From positions 1-7,603 of the forward strand of contig JAJXZA010000350.1 of assembly GCA_021780285.1 (NCBI GenBank): DNA of 7,603 bases, written 5' to 3'. The notes beneath the pieces were generated by a model. It had not been told where the DNA came from. It was given only the letters and a program-made list of their open reading frames with translations, and did not search any database. Shown here in pieces: positions 1 through 6,191 of this stretch. The stretch comes from Planctomycetota bacterium. Lineage in GTDB: Bacteria > Planctomycetota > Phycisphaerae > WQYP01. Position 1 is the first letter of the stretch, and each line of letters begins with the position of its first letter. A program made the translations under genes and the position numbers.

Positions 1-893
1 ATTACATGGGTACACTTTGCCGGCAAAAATCGGCCGCAAACGTGACGTAAAGCTGGATTTAACAAGAGGTTACAGCGCTGAGATGCGTGCCAGAGAAGGT
101 GGAACTTTGGTCTAAGAGCATGCGTAATCCTTCGCTGGCAATGACGGCAAATCGGTGCGGCGATAAGCTTCTTGCCGCCAATAGCTGGCTTAAGAATACC
201 ATCAGGCGGGCCGAGGCATTGGCAGCAAAGCGGCGGAAATATAAGTTGCCCTGCACGAAAAAATGCCCATTGCCCAGCCAAGGCCTTGGTCGGTTCTACC
301 GACGGCACAGCCACCCACTTTGGATACGGCCTGTTGGGTGTTTTGACCGGCATTTCAGCCGGTGGCGTACCGATGGGAACGTCGGGCCTGCCCGGCCGGC
401 GATTGGGGTTGACGGTGCTGCGTAGCAGGTAGGCGAGCAGCAGCAACGCCAGCCCAGCGATCATCGGAAAAGCCGCGCAGGCGATGGCCAACTCATTGAT
501 ACCCATCCTGGGGTGCGCCCCGATAGCATCGCTGAAAGGATACACGAGCGATCCCGCTACCACGCCTGTGCCGAGCAGCAAGAATCCTTTTTGGGTGAGG
601 CCGCGGTAGCGGGCCGAGCGATAGGCCGCGATGAGTGATTGATTCACGTGCCGGCATTTTGGGCAGGGCACCAGGTCGGCGTCGGTGCGGAGCATACGTG
701 CCAGTCGCTTTTCAGCGTCTTTTTGCGCCCGCGCTTTGGCGGTCTTCATGAATGTCCAATAGAGGCTGACGGACACTCCTTGAGCTTGGCGGGTAAGTGT
801 GTAGCGAAACGGCTGCCCGCAGGCTTCGCAGGTTTCCTCGTGAACCGCAGAACCATTGGTAACGTGCCTGAAGAGGTTGAAGTGGATAAGCAT
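1..893 (-). CDS. Zinc-ribbon protein with two membrane segments, C-terminus cut by the window edge
   Basis: Open for 297 codons from ATG 893 to the left edge with no stop, so the gene is partial at its 3' end. The start is well fixed: an in-frame TAG lies directly before the ATG, and AGGAAGGG (899-906) sits 5 nt upstream. The N-terminal cytoplasmic part carries Cys pairs C22-x-x-C25 and C77-x-x-C80, which could form one zinc ribbon around a basic, Ala/Lys/Arg-rich helix (residues 50-70). Two hydrophobic segments follow (about 103-121 and 135-157), then a Pro-rich linker (163-200). A second set of Cys pairs, C223-x-x-C226 and C249-x-x-C252, looks like another zinc ribbon, with further Cys/His to the edge. 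The layout resembles uncharacterised proteins I associate with Planctomycetota; no function is known to me. It starts 29 bp after the RES toxin stop and is probably co-transcribed with the toxin-antitoxin pair. Confidence 0.8.
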   Translation of the reverse strand, partial: MLIHFNLFRHVTNGSAVHEETCEACGQPFRYTLTRQAQGVSVSLYWTFMKTAKARAQKDAEKRLARMLRTDADLVPCPKCRHVNQSLIAAYRSARYRGLTQKGFLLLGTGVVAGSLVYPFSDAIGAHPRMGINELAIACAAFPMIAGLALLLLAYLLRSTVNPNRRPGRPDVPIGTPPAEMPVKTPNRPYPKWVAVPSVEPTKALAGQWAFFRAGQLIFPPLCCQCLGPPDGILKPAIGGKKLIAAPICRHCQRRITHALRPKFHLLWHASQRCNLLLNPALRHVCGRFLPAKCTHV

Positions 894-898
894 CTAAT

Positions 899-906
899 CC
901 CTTCCT
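899..906 (-). promoter_or_regulatory. Strong ribosome binding site for the zinc-ribbon membrane protein
   Basis: On the minus strand AGGAAGGG lies 5 nt before ATG 893. It fits in the 29-bp gap after the RES toxin gene and supports independent, efficient translation of the third gene in the unit. Confidence 0.65.
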
Positions 907-922
907 GTAATAAAGGGCGAAG

Positions 923-1396
923 CTACGATGATTTCTTGACCAGCCGTGGGTCAAAAATAATGGGCTGCCGAGGACCGCTGGTAATCTTCGCAAAATCCGG
1001 ATGCGCGGGATTTAACAAATAATTCCACTCGCTTGCAACCAGCACGCTGGGCACCCGTAAAACGGCGGAACGGTTGGCGGCTATCCAGTTATCGCCGATT
1101 TGTCGTATCGCCTGGTTCGTTGGCGAGCTGCGCCAAACTGCCGGCACTGCGCCGCGAACAATGTTTGTCACGAGGGACTCATCAAAAGTCACCTCAAAGA
1201 GAACGTAACGCCTCATTAAATCAGGCGCCGACAGATGGACCAGCATTTCAAGGATAGCCAGAGAGGCGCTTCCGGCGGTATACACCATCGCCGTTCTTGG
1301 GCTGTTCCACCGTCCCCCGTAGGTTTTTGCGCCAGCGCCGGAAAACGCGGTCTTTGCGTGCTTGCCCTTGGTGATGCGCCACGAGTGAATCATCAT
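923..1396 (-). CDS. RES-domain toxin of a type II toxin-antitoxin pair
   Basis: A 157-residue protein with a full-length RES domain. Visible signatures are an early W6-R7, the G-G-R-W-N block at 27-31, Y39, the helix with E50 ('LAILEMLVH'), S117 in 'RVPSVLV', and the 'EWNYLLNPAHPDF' block at 123-135. The family is named for conserved Arg, Glu and Ser; R7 or R29, E50 and S117 are the likely equivalents. Characterised relatives have an ADP-ribosyltransferase-like fold and either destroy NAD+ (MbcT of Mycobacterium tuberculosis, Res of Pseudomonas putida) or ADP-ribosylate Prs (ParT of Sphingobium). The start codon overlaps the antitoxin stop in ATGA (1393-1396), so the two are translationally coupled; a second ATG follows at once, so M1 or M2 may be used. 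No truncation or lost key residue is evident, so the toxin is probably active. Which chemistry it uses cannot be told from sequence alone. Confidence 0.93.
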   Translation of the reverse strand: MMIHSWRITKGKHAKTAFSGAGAKTYGGRWNSPRTAMVYTAGSASLAILEMLVHLSAPDLMRRYVLFEVTFDESLVTNIVRGAVPAVWRSSPTNQAIRQIGDNWIAANRSAVLRVPSVLVASEWNYLLNPAHPDFAKITSGPRQPIIFDPRLVKKSS

Positions 1397-1854
1397 TCGA
1401 AGACCCCGTGCTCCAGCCGACCGATGAGGTTTTCAACTTCGCGTGCCCCTGCTTCGGTTGAGGCGAAATGCAGCGGCGTTTCATCACCCAGGCTTGGCTG
1501 TGGGGTCTGCAGCCATTTTCGGGCTGCCGGGATATCGCCTTCAAACAATTCCACCGCCAGCTCAAAAATGGTTGACGCCCGCCATACCCGGTCGGACTCA
1601 TCGGGATGCAGCTTGCCCTCGTGCTGACGCCGCGTAAGCGTGCGTTGTGGTATGGCCGCAAGGCGGGCGATGTCGGACCATGGCAACTGCGTCGCTTTCT
1701 GGAACCCGGCGAGAACATGGAATGGCAGGCCATTGCGAATCAGCCGAACAGTCTTCACCGAGTCGCCGGTATCAATGCCGAGGGTGTAACGAATAAACAG
1801 GCGTTTTGAGCCTTGGCTGTTGCGAGCCTGACGGTGCGTTTGAACGGTAGGCAT
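1393..1854 (-). CDS. Xre/MbcA/ParS-family antitoxin (DUF2384-type C-terminus)
   Basis: A 153-residue partner of the RES toxin. The N-terminal ~50 residues are basic. A helix-turn-helix follows at about 56-80 ('LPWSDIARLAAIPQRTLTRR'). The C-terminal domain (about 86-150) has the DUF2384 pattern: 'SDRVWRASTIFELAVELFEGD', then 'AARKWLQTPQPSLGDETPLHFASTE' in pieces at 110-133, and a terminal helix 'EVENLIGRLEHGVF'. In known complexes this C-terminal end blocks the RES active site while the HTH binds the operon's own operator. ATG 1854 has AAGGAG (1860-1865) 5 nt upstream. The gene is first in the unit and overlaps the toxin start by 4 nt, the usual antitoxin-first order. Expected to be autoregulated through the inverted repeat at 1871-1902. 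Confidence 0.92.
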   Translation of the reverse strand: MPTVQTHRQARNSQGSKRLFIRYTLGIDTGDSVKTVRLIRNGLPFHVLAGFQKATQLPWSDIARLAAIPQRTLTRRQHEGKLHPDESDRVWRASTIFELAVELFEGDIPAARKWLQTPQPSLGDETPLHFASTEAGAREVENLIGRLEHGVFE

Positions 1855-1870
1855 GGGAACTCCTTATCTA

Positions 1871-1912
1871 GCCATTTGGCCTAATTATATGCGCCAAATG
1901 GCTGATTGGCAA
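1871..1912 (-). promoter_or_regulatory. Toxin-antitoxin promoter with embedded 10-bp inverted-repeat operator
   Basis: On the minus strand a -35 box TTGCCA (1907-1912), a 17-bp spacer and a perfect -10 box TATAAT (1884-1889) point to the antitoxin gene; the transcript should start near 1877. The inverted repeat has arms GCCATTTGGC (1871-1880) and GCCAAATGGC (1893-1902), separated by 12 bp. One arm lies in the -35/-10 spacer and the other spans the start site, with the -10 box between them. A dimeric or multimeric antitoxin bound to both arms would shut out RNA polymerase, as expected for autoregulation in this family. Confidence 0.85.
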
Positions 1913-2031
1913 AACACCGCTTCGACGGGGCGCTGCAGCGGCGAGCAGCCCTGCAGAGGCCCTGAAGCAGGCTTGGTACGCCGGCCGCCATAGGACAGGA
2001 TTTATATCGCCAGGAATGTCAACTTCTGATC

Positions 2032-2074
2032 AGGGCTTGAAAGCGGCGGTTGTTCGCTCGTTAAAGGGCTTGAA
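2032..2074. repeat. Pair of 10-bp direct repeats in the 238-bp gene-free gap
   Basis: AGGGCTTGAA occurs at 2032-2041 and again at 2065-2074, 33 bp apart start to start (about three helical turns). They lie in the gap between the toxin-antitoxin promoter and the 3' end of aroK (1913-2150), where no coding potential or convincing terminator was seen. They could be binding sites, but the evidence is only the repeat itself. Confidence 0.3.
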
Positions 2075-2150
2075 CCTAAGGATTGCATCGGGCCAGCCAT
2101 CAAGGCGCTTTGTGAACTCATGGAATGGAAATGCACTATTTCGTAGCGCT

Positions 2151-2660
2151 TCACACCATCTGCGATAAATACCACGCGAGTTGTTCGGGGGTTTGATTGC
2201 CGGCTTCTACTGTGATATCGGCGACGGATTGATACAGCGGCGTGCGAAGGGCGAGCAGTCGCTTCACCTCTTCGAGGCCGCCGGAGGCGGTGAGGTTGGG
2301 GCGCGTGTGCTGTGACGTGATATCGGCGGTTATGCGCTGATAGAGCACTTCGGCAGGGGCGGAGAGCCAGACAATTTTGGCGTTGCGCTTAAGGGCGGCA
2401 ACATTGGCTGGATCAAGCACCACGCCGCCGCCGGCGGCGATGACGGTGTTGTCCTGCGCGGCGGCCTGGGCAACCGCGTCGCGCTCCAGGGTGCGAAACG
2501 CCACCTCACCGCCGACGGCGAATATTTCGCGGATGGTTTTGCCCGCCTGGGCCACGATAAGCTCATCGGTATCGCAAAACGCCATGCCAAGGCGGGCGGC
2601 GAGCAACTTGCCCACCGCCGACTTGCCAGACCCGCGATAGCCAATGAGCGCAATGTTCAT
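2151..2660 (-). CDS. aroK: Shikimate kinase
   Basis: Phosphorylates shikimate at the 3-hydroxyl with ATP in the chorismate (aromatic amino acid) pathway, in the cytoplasm. The 169-residue protein has the family's usual length and all key elements: Walker A 'GYRGSGKS' (7-14), the 'DTD' motif with shikimate-binding D32, R56 in 'FRTLE', the 'GGG' loop at 77-79, lid R120 in 'TRPNL', and R139 in 'LALRTPLY'. These substrate-binding residues argue for a true shikimate kinase and not a gluconate kinase, despite the sugar-catabolic neighbours. Start choice: GAGG on the minus strand stands 8 nt before ATG 2660 but only 2 nt before the alternative ATG 2666, so the shorter form is preferred; the longer adds Met-Pro. 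It follows the mutarotase gene by 28 bp and is probably the last gene of that unit. Confidence 0.93.
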   Translation of the reverse strand: MNIALIGYRGSGKSAVGKLLAARLGMAFCDTDELIVAQAGKTIREIFAVGGEVAFRTLERDAVAQAAAQDNTVIAAGGGVVLDPANVAALKRNAKIVWLSAPAEVLYQRITADITSQHTRPNLTASGGLEEVKRLLALRTPLYQSVADITVEAGNQTPEQLAWYLSQMV

Positions 2661-2688
2661 GGGCATGACCTCAATATGTGCAATAGGC

Positions 2689-3132
2689 TTACCGCACCAC
2701 GCCGATGGTCAGCAGCAGGTTGGCATAAATACGCTGCTCGCCGGTGGCAATGGTCAGGCAAACGTCGGGGGTGGACGCCTCATCGTAGAATTTGAACCGC
2801 TCGATGCGATCAAGCTTAACACCCGAGCCGGCATCGTCGAGGAGCTTTTTGAACTCAGCAAAAACCGGAGGGTCTTGCTTGAGTGCGTAGGGCCCGGTGC
2901 GAGCGGGTTGCATGACGGCAGCGGCTTCTACCGGAACCGCCGCGAGCAGAGCCTTGAGCACATCGGTTACCTGCAGCATGCCCGGGGATAAGTTTAAAAA
3001 CACGAGCTTGCTGTTAGGCCCGCGTTTGGTGGCGAACGGATAGTTGCCATCCGCAATGAGAACTCTGCTGGAGTGGCCGCTGCTGCCGAGCGCCTGCAGA
3101 ATTTCGGGATGAAGTAATTGGGTTTTGAGCAT
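2689..3132 (-). CDS. FucU/RbsD-family sugar mutarotase
   Basis: A 147-residue protein, the family's usual length. FucU and RbsD proteins interconvert the alpha and beta anomers (and ring forms) of sugars such as L-fucose and D-ribose, speeding entry into catabolism. Visible features: 'LGSSGHSSRVLIADGNYP' with H20 and D28, matching the catalytic His and Asp region of RbsD; 'ERFKFYDEAS' (111-120), like the FucU 'RFAFYERA' segment; and 'RIYANLLLTIGV' (134-145), with the Tyr-Ala-Asn seen at the RbsD C-terminus. ATG 3132 is preceded by AGGAGA (3138-3143) at 5 nt. The same frame stays open upstream to 3420, but that extension lies within rhaB and has no family resemblance. Placement behind rhamnulokinase suggests L-rhamnose or L-fucose as substrate; this is inference, as rhamnose mutarotase is normally the unrelated RhaM family. 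Confidence 0.87.
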   Translation of the reverse strand: MLKTQLLHPEILQALGSSGHSSRVLIADGNYPFATKRGPNSKLVFLNLSPGMLQVTDVLKALLAAVPVEAAAVMQPARTGPYALKQDPPVFAEFKKLLDDAGSGVKLDRIERFKFYDEASTPDVCLTIATGEQRIYANLLLTIGVVR

Positions 3133-3172
3133 GAGGTTCTCCTGTTTGTAAAGTCCTATGAGAAAATATTTT

Positions 3173-4645
3173 TCAGCCGGCGCGGCGTTTAATCCAGTCC
3201 TGCCAGCGTTGGGTTTCGACCGGTTGATAGGTTCGCAAGTTGACGGTTTTGGCCACCAGTGCCCGGGCTTCGGCAAGCGAGGCAATTTGCCCGACCGCCA
3301 TGGCCTGAGCGATGGCGTTGCCAAGGGCGGTAGCCTCCACCGGGCCGGCAAAAACGGTAAGGCCGGTGGCGTCGGCGGCCATCTGGTTGAGTAATTCGTT
3401 TTGTGAGCCGCCGCCCACAATGTGCAGCTTGTTGAACTTGCGCCCGGTCACTTCTTCCAGCATGAGCCGCACATGATGATAGGTAACCGCAAGGCTTTCA
3501 AGAATGATGCGGGTAAAACGCCCGGGTGTTTCGGGAATGGGCTGGCCGGTGCGGCGGCAGTGTTCGGCAATTTTGCCGGGCATATCGCCTGGTGCACCAA
3601 AGCCGGGGTCTTCAAGATTGAGCAGAGCGGTATGGCCCGGTTCTTCGCGGGCGAGCTGCACGAGTGTGCGGTATTCAAACTCTTTGCCCTGGCGAGCCCA
3701 GGCGCGGCGGCATTCCTGTAATATCCAAAGCCCGGCGATATTTTTGAGCAGCCGAATGGTGCCGCCTACGCCGCCTTCATTGGTGAGGTTGTAGCGCATG
3801 GCCCGGCTGTCGAGCACGGGCTGGGCGACTTCAGCGCCGAGCAGGCTCCAGGTACCGCTCGATAAATACAGCCAGTCGTCGCCGGTAGCGGGTACGGCGG
3901 CAACGGCGCTGGCGGTATCGTGGCTGCCTACGGCCAGCACCGGCACACCGTCGGCGCGCAGGGTTTCACCTATGTCGCGCTGCACCGGCCCAATAACGCT
4001 ATTACCGGTGCATGGAATAACCATTTCTGCAAACAGCGATGGCGGTATACCAATGGCCGCCAGAATATCGCTTGACCATTGGCGTTGGCGTGCGTCAAGC
4101 ATTTGCGAGGTTGACGCAATGGTGTATTCATTGGTGCGGCGCCCGGTAAGCCAATAGGCAAAAAGGTCCGGCATGAACAAAAGCGTTTTGGCGCGCGCGA
4201 GGGTTTCGGGCGCTTTGGCGGCAACGGCCGCGAGTTGAAAAAGGGTGTTAAGCTCCATGGTTTGAATGCCGGTAATGCCGTAGACTTTTTCGCGGGGCAG
4301 GTTTGCGTAGACTTTGTCAATCATGCCGCGGGTGCGGGCGTCGCGGTAATGGGTGGGGTTGCCAATGAGTTGGCCGTGGCCATCAATAAGGCCGAAGTCC
4401 ACGCCCCAGGTGTCAAGACCGATGCCGGAAATATTTGGGTTTTCGGCGGTGGTTTTGGCGATGCCAGCCTGAATTTCGCTCCAGAGGCGCAGTGCATCCC
4501 AGTAGAGTGTGCCGCCGGCATTGACGGGTCCGTTGGCAAAGCGGTGCATTTCCTGCAGCATCACGCCCGCCGGGCCAACCCGTGCGAGCATCACGCGGCC
4601 AGATTCCGCCCCTAAGTCAACTGCAATGTAACCATGTTCCGCCAT
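3173..4645 (-). CDS. rhaB: Rhamnulokinase (FGGY-family carbohydrate kinase)
   Basis: Phosphorylates L-rhamnulose to L-rhamnulose 1-phosphate with ATP, the second step of L-rhamnose breakdown after the isomerase. At 490 residues it is close to E. coli RhaB (489). Motifs in order: 'DLGAESGR' phosphate loop (10-17), 'GLDTWGVDFGLID' (76-88), 'GSHDTASAV' with likely catalytic D243, 'SSGTWSLLG' (262-270) and the adenosine-binding 'IVGGGSQNELLNQ' (409-421). The 'DTWGVDFGL' and 'GTWSLLG' forms favour rhamnulokinase over xylulokinase or glycerol kinase, though L-fuculokinase activity cannot be excluded. ATG 4645 has GGAG (4651-4654) 5 nt upstream and gives the expected N-terminus; an in-frame ATG at 4723 would add 26 residues with no resemblance to the family. 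It leads the unit with the mutarotase (40-bp gap) and aroK. The isomerase and aldolase are not in view. Confidence 0.93.
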   Translation of the reverse strand: MAEHGYIAVDLGAESGRVMLARVGPAGVMLQEMHRFANGPVNAGGTLYWDALRLWSEIQAGIAKTTAENPNISGIGLDTWGVDFGLIDGHGQLIGNPTHYRDARTRGMIDKVYANLPREKVYGITGIQTMELNTLFQLAAVAAKAPETLARAKTLLFMPDLFAYWLTGRRTNEYTIASTSQMLDARQRQWSSDILAAIGIPPSLFAEMVIPCTGNSVIGPVQRDIGETLRADGVPVLAVGSHDTASAVAAVPATGDDWLYLSSGTWSLLGAEVAQPVLDSRAMRYNLTNEGGVGGTIRLLKNIAGLWILQECRRAWARQGKEFEYRTLVQLAREEPGHTALLNLEDPGFGAPGDMPGKIAEHCRRTGQPIPETPGRFTRIILESLAVTYHHVRLMLEEVTGRKFNKLHIVGGGSQNELLNQMAADATGLTVFAGPVEATALGNAIAQAMAVGQIASLAEARALVAKTVNLRTYQPVETQRWQDWIKRRAG

Positions 4646-4690
4646 AAGGTCTCCGTTGTTAACTATCCCAATCCCGGCCGTTACTTGGAC

Positions 4691-4706
4691 AGGCTCCCAG
4701 GAGCCT
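4691..4706. promoter_or_regulatory. Perfect inverted repeat upstream of rhaB, possible operator
   Basis: AGGCTCC (4691-4697) and GGAGCCT (4700-4706) are separated by CA. The 16-bp near-palindrome lies about 45 bp before the rhaB start and just downstream of the candidate rhaB transcription start. That position suits a LacI- or GntR-type repressor site. It could also fold as a small RNA hairpin in the leader. Confidence 0.45.
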
Positions 4707-4725
4707 CGGCGAGTAACCAACAACT

Positions 4726-4754
4726 ATAATCGAGGTAAGCTGGTTTGTCGGCAA
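4726..4754 (-). promoter_or_regulatory. Candidate promoter of the rhaB unit
   Basis: Minus-strand TTGCCG (4749-4754), a 17-bp spacer and GATTAT (4726-4731) give four of six matches each to the -35 and -10 consensus. Transcription would begin near 4719, leaving a leader of about 74 nt that contains the inverted repeat at 4691-4706. Only moderately convincing. Confidence 0.35.
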
Positions 4755-4766
4755 GTGTCGAGGGGG

Positions 4767-4792
4767 CGGGACGAACGCAAACTTTCGTCCCG
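4767..4792. repeat. 9-bp perfect inverted repeat in the divergent control region
   Basis: CGGGACGAA (4767-4775) and TTCGTCCCG (4784-4792) are separated by 8 nt. No T run follows on either strand, so it is not a standard terminator. It lies upstream of both divergent transcription units and could be an operator or activator site shared by them. Confidence 0.5.
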
Positions 4793-4836
4793 GCGGCTGT
4801 TGGCCTTTTGCGCGGGCAGTAAGGGCGTAGCGCCAA

Positions 4837-4865
4837 TTGTTTTCGCAAGCAAAGCCGCGTATGGT
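4837..4865 (+). promoter_or_regulatory. Weak candidate promoter of the class V aminotransferase-fold gene
   Basis: TTGTTT (4837-4842), a 17-bp spacer and TATGGT (4860-4865) sit 31 bp before the preferred start at 4897. Matches to consensus are modest (three and four of six). Spacing and position are the main support. Confidence 0.25.
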
Positions 4866-4896
4866 AGCGTTTCATGCAGTTTGGAAAGGTTTACTG

Positions 4897-6042
4897 ATGA
4901 GCGACATACCCCATTTGCCTCAAGGCTTTGATATTGCGAGCGAGTTTCCGATTGTTGTGCGGTGGCGGTTTTTTAATCATGCCGGCGTAGCGCCCATCAG
5001 CGCCCGCGCAGCGGCCGTGATTGAGCAGTTTGCCCGCGAGGCCCGCGATGATGCCTACCTTACCGGGCGATGGTATCAACGCGCGGAACTGGTACGACGC
5101 GCCGCAGCGCAGCTAATTAACGCCGACGCGACGGAGGTCGCCTTCATCAAAAATACCAGTGAGGGCATTGCTTTTGTCGCCAACGGTTTGCAATGGCAGC
5201 CTGGCGATCAGGTTATAAGCACGGCGGTAGAGTATCCATCTAATGTTTATCCGTGGATGAATCTGGCTCGCCGTTATGGCGTAGAACATATGATGGTTAG
5301 GGAGCGTGACGGCCGTATTGACTCGGCTGACATTTTTGCCGCCGTTACGCCAAAAACCCGCATGATAGCGCTATCGCAGGTTGAATACGCCAGCGGGTTT
5401 GCCCACGACATGACGGCAATCGGCAGGTTCTGCCGCGAGCGGGACATTTTGTTTTGCGTGGATGGCATTCAGGCCGGCGGGGTGTTGCCGGTGGATGTTA
5501 AGGCCATGAACATAGATTTTTGGTCGGCCGACGGGCACAAGTGGATGCTTGGGCCTGAAGGGGCCGGTGTGTTCTATTGCCGCCGGGAGCTGCTTGACAA
5601 GCTCGAGCCTGAAATCGGCTGGATGAACGTGATTAACGCCAGCGACTACGGCCATTACGACTTTACGCTGCGCAGCGACGCAAAACGCTTTGAGTGCGGC
5701 TCGTACAATATTCCCGGGGTGCTGGCACTGGGTGCATCACTGGATTTGCTGCTGGAGGTGGGAATAGACCTGATCCACCGGCGTACGCTGGCATTGGGCG
5801 CTTATTTGTGTGACCGGCTGCACGACCGGGGCTACCAACTGGTAAGCAGCCGGCGGCCCGGCGAGGCAAGTGGCATTGTGTCGTTTGTGGACCCGCAGCG
5901 ACGCCACGGACAGATTATTCGTCAGCTTGAAGAGCAGAAAATTATTATTGTAGAACGCGAAGGGCGCCTGCGTGCATCGCCGCATTTTTACAATACCGCC
6001 GCCGACATTGATGCGTTGACTGAAGCGTTGCCGAAGGCGTAG
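4897..6042 (+). CDS. Class V aminotransferase-fold PLP enzyme (isopenicillin N epimerase / cysteine desulfurase-like)
   Basis: A 381-residue fold-type I PLP enzyme. Landmarks are 'FNHAGVAPIS' (26-35), the PLP phosphate-binding 'KNTSEG' (85-90), D189 and Q192 in 'VDGIQAGG' for the pyridine ring, and the Schiff-base lysine K215 in 'SADGHKWMLGPEGAG'. 'FECGSYNIPGVLALGAS' (266-281) and 'RASPHFYNTAADID' (359-372) are typical C-terminal blocks. SufS/CsdA desulfurases have an active-site Cys near this last block ('GHHCA'); here the position reads Ser-Pro-His-Phe-Tyr, so classical cysteine desulfurase activity is doubtful. The substrate is unknown; epimerase, lyase or aminotransferase chemistry are all possible. 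Start: AAAGG (4885-4889) is 7 nt before ATG 4897, and the protein then begins like family members. An in-frame ATG at 4837 would add 20 residues without support. It is transcribed away from rhaB, followed after 149 bp by the glycoside hydrolase. Confidence 0.88.
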   Translation: MSDIPHLPQGFDIASEFPIVVRWRFFNHAGVAPISARAAAVIEQFAREARDDAYLTGRWYQRAELVRRAAAQLINADATEVAFIKNTSEGIAFVANGLQWQPGDQVISTAVEYPSNVYPWMNLARRYGVEHMMVRERDGRIDSADIFAAVTPKTRMIALSQVEYASGFAHDMTAIGRFCRERDILFCVDGIQAGGVLPVDVKAMNIDFWSADGHKWMLGPEGAGVFYCRRELLDKLEPEIGWMNVINASDYGHYDFTLRSDAKRFECGSYNIPGVLALGASLDLLLEVGIDLIHRRTLALGAYLCDRLHDRGYQLVSSRRPGEASGIVSFVDPQRRHGQIIRQLEEQKIIIVEREGRLRASPHFYNTAADIDALTEALPKA

Positions 6043-6191
6043 CCACGGGTTTGCGTCGCGCAGCGGTTTGCAGGCGGGCTTCGGGTTAAGGCTCCAATAC
6101 CACAACCGCGTGGCGATGTAATTGTAAAGATGAGAGGGTTCTCCGTTGGGCCGTCAGGCTTATCATGTAAAATGCAAGGGAGCCGATTCAC

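Noticed and set aside
87..425. Plus-strand open frames at 87-425, 172-432 and 639-1022 as genes
   Set aside because: They run antisense to the zinc-ribbon membrane protein, have no recognisable domains, and the minus-strand frame has paired CxxC motifs and membrane segments.
1994..2022. Minus-strand TTGACA (2017-2022) with TATAAA nearby as a promoter
   Set aside because: The spacer is only 10 bp, too short for a sigma70-type promoter, and the consensus distance of 17 bp holds no -10 box.
3133..3420. 96-residue N-terminal extension of the FucU/RbsD protein
   Set aside because: It lies inside the rhaB coding region in another frame and is absent from the family; ATG 3132 has AGGAGA at 5 nt.
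3173..4723. Longer rhamnulokinase starting at ATG 4723 (516 residues)
   Set aside because: The extra 26 residues do not resemble the family, ATG 4645 has its own GGAG at 5 nt, and the 490-residue form matches the length of E. coli RhaB.
4725..4730. Plus-strand TATAAT as -10 box for the class V PLP enzyme gene
   Set aside because: No acceptable -35 box at 16-18 bp upstream; it may be fortuitous or part of the minus-strand promoter.
4837..4896. 20-residue N-terminal extension of the class V PLP enzyme
   Set aside because: No ribosome binding site at 4837, and the candidate promoter overlaps this stretch; ATG 4897 has AAAGG at 7 nt.
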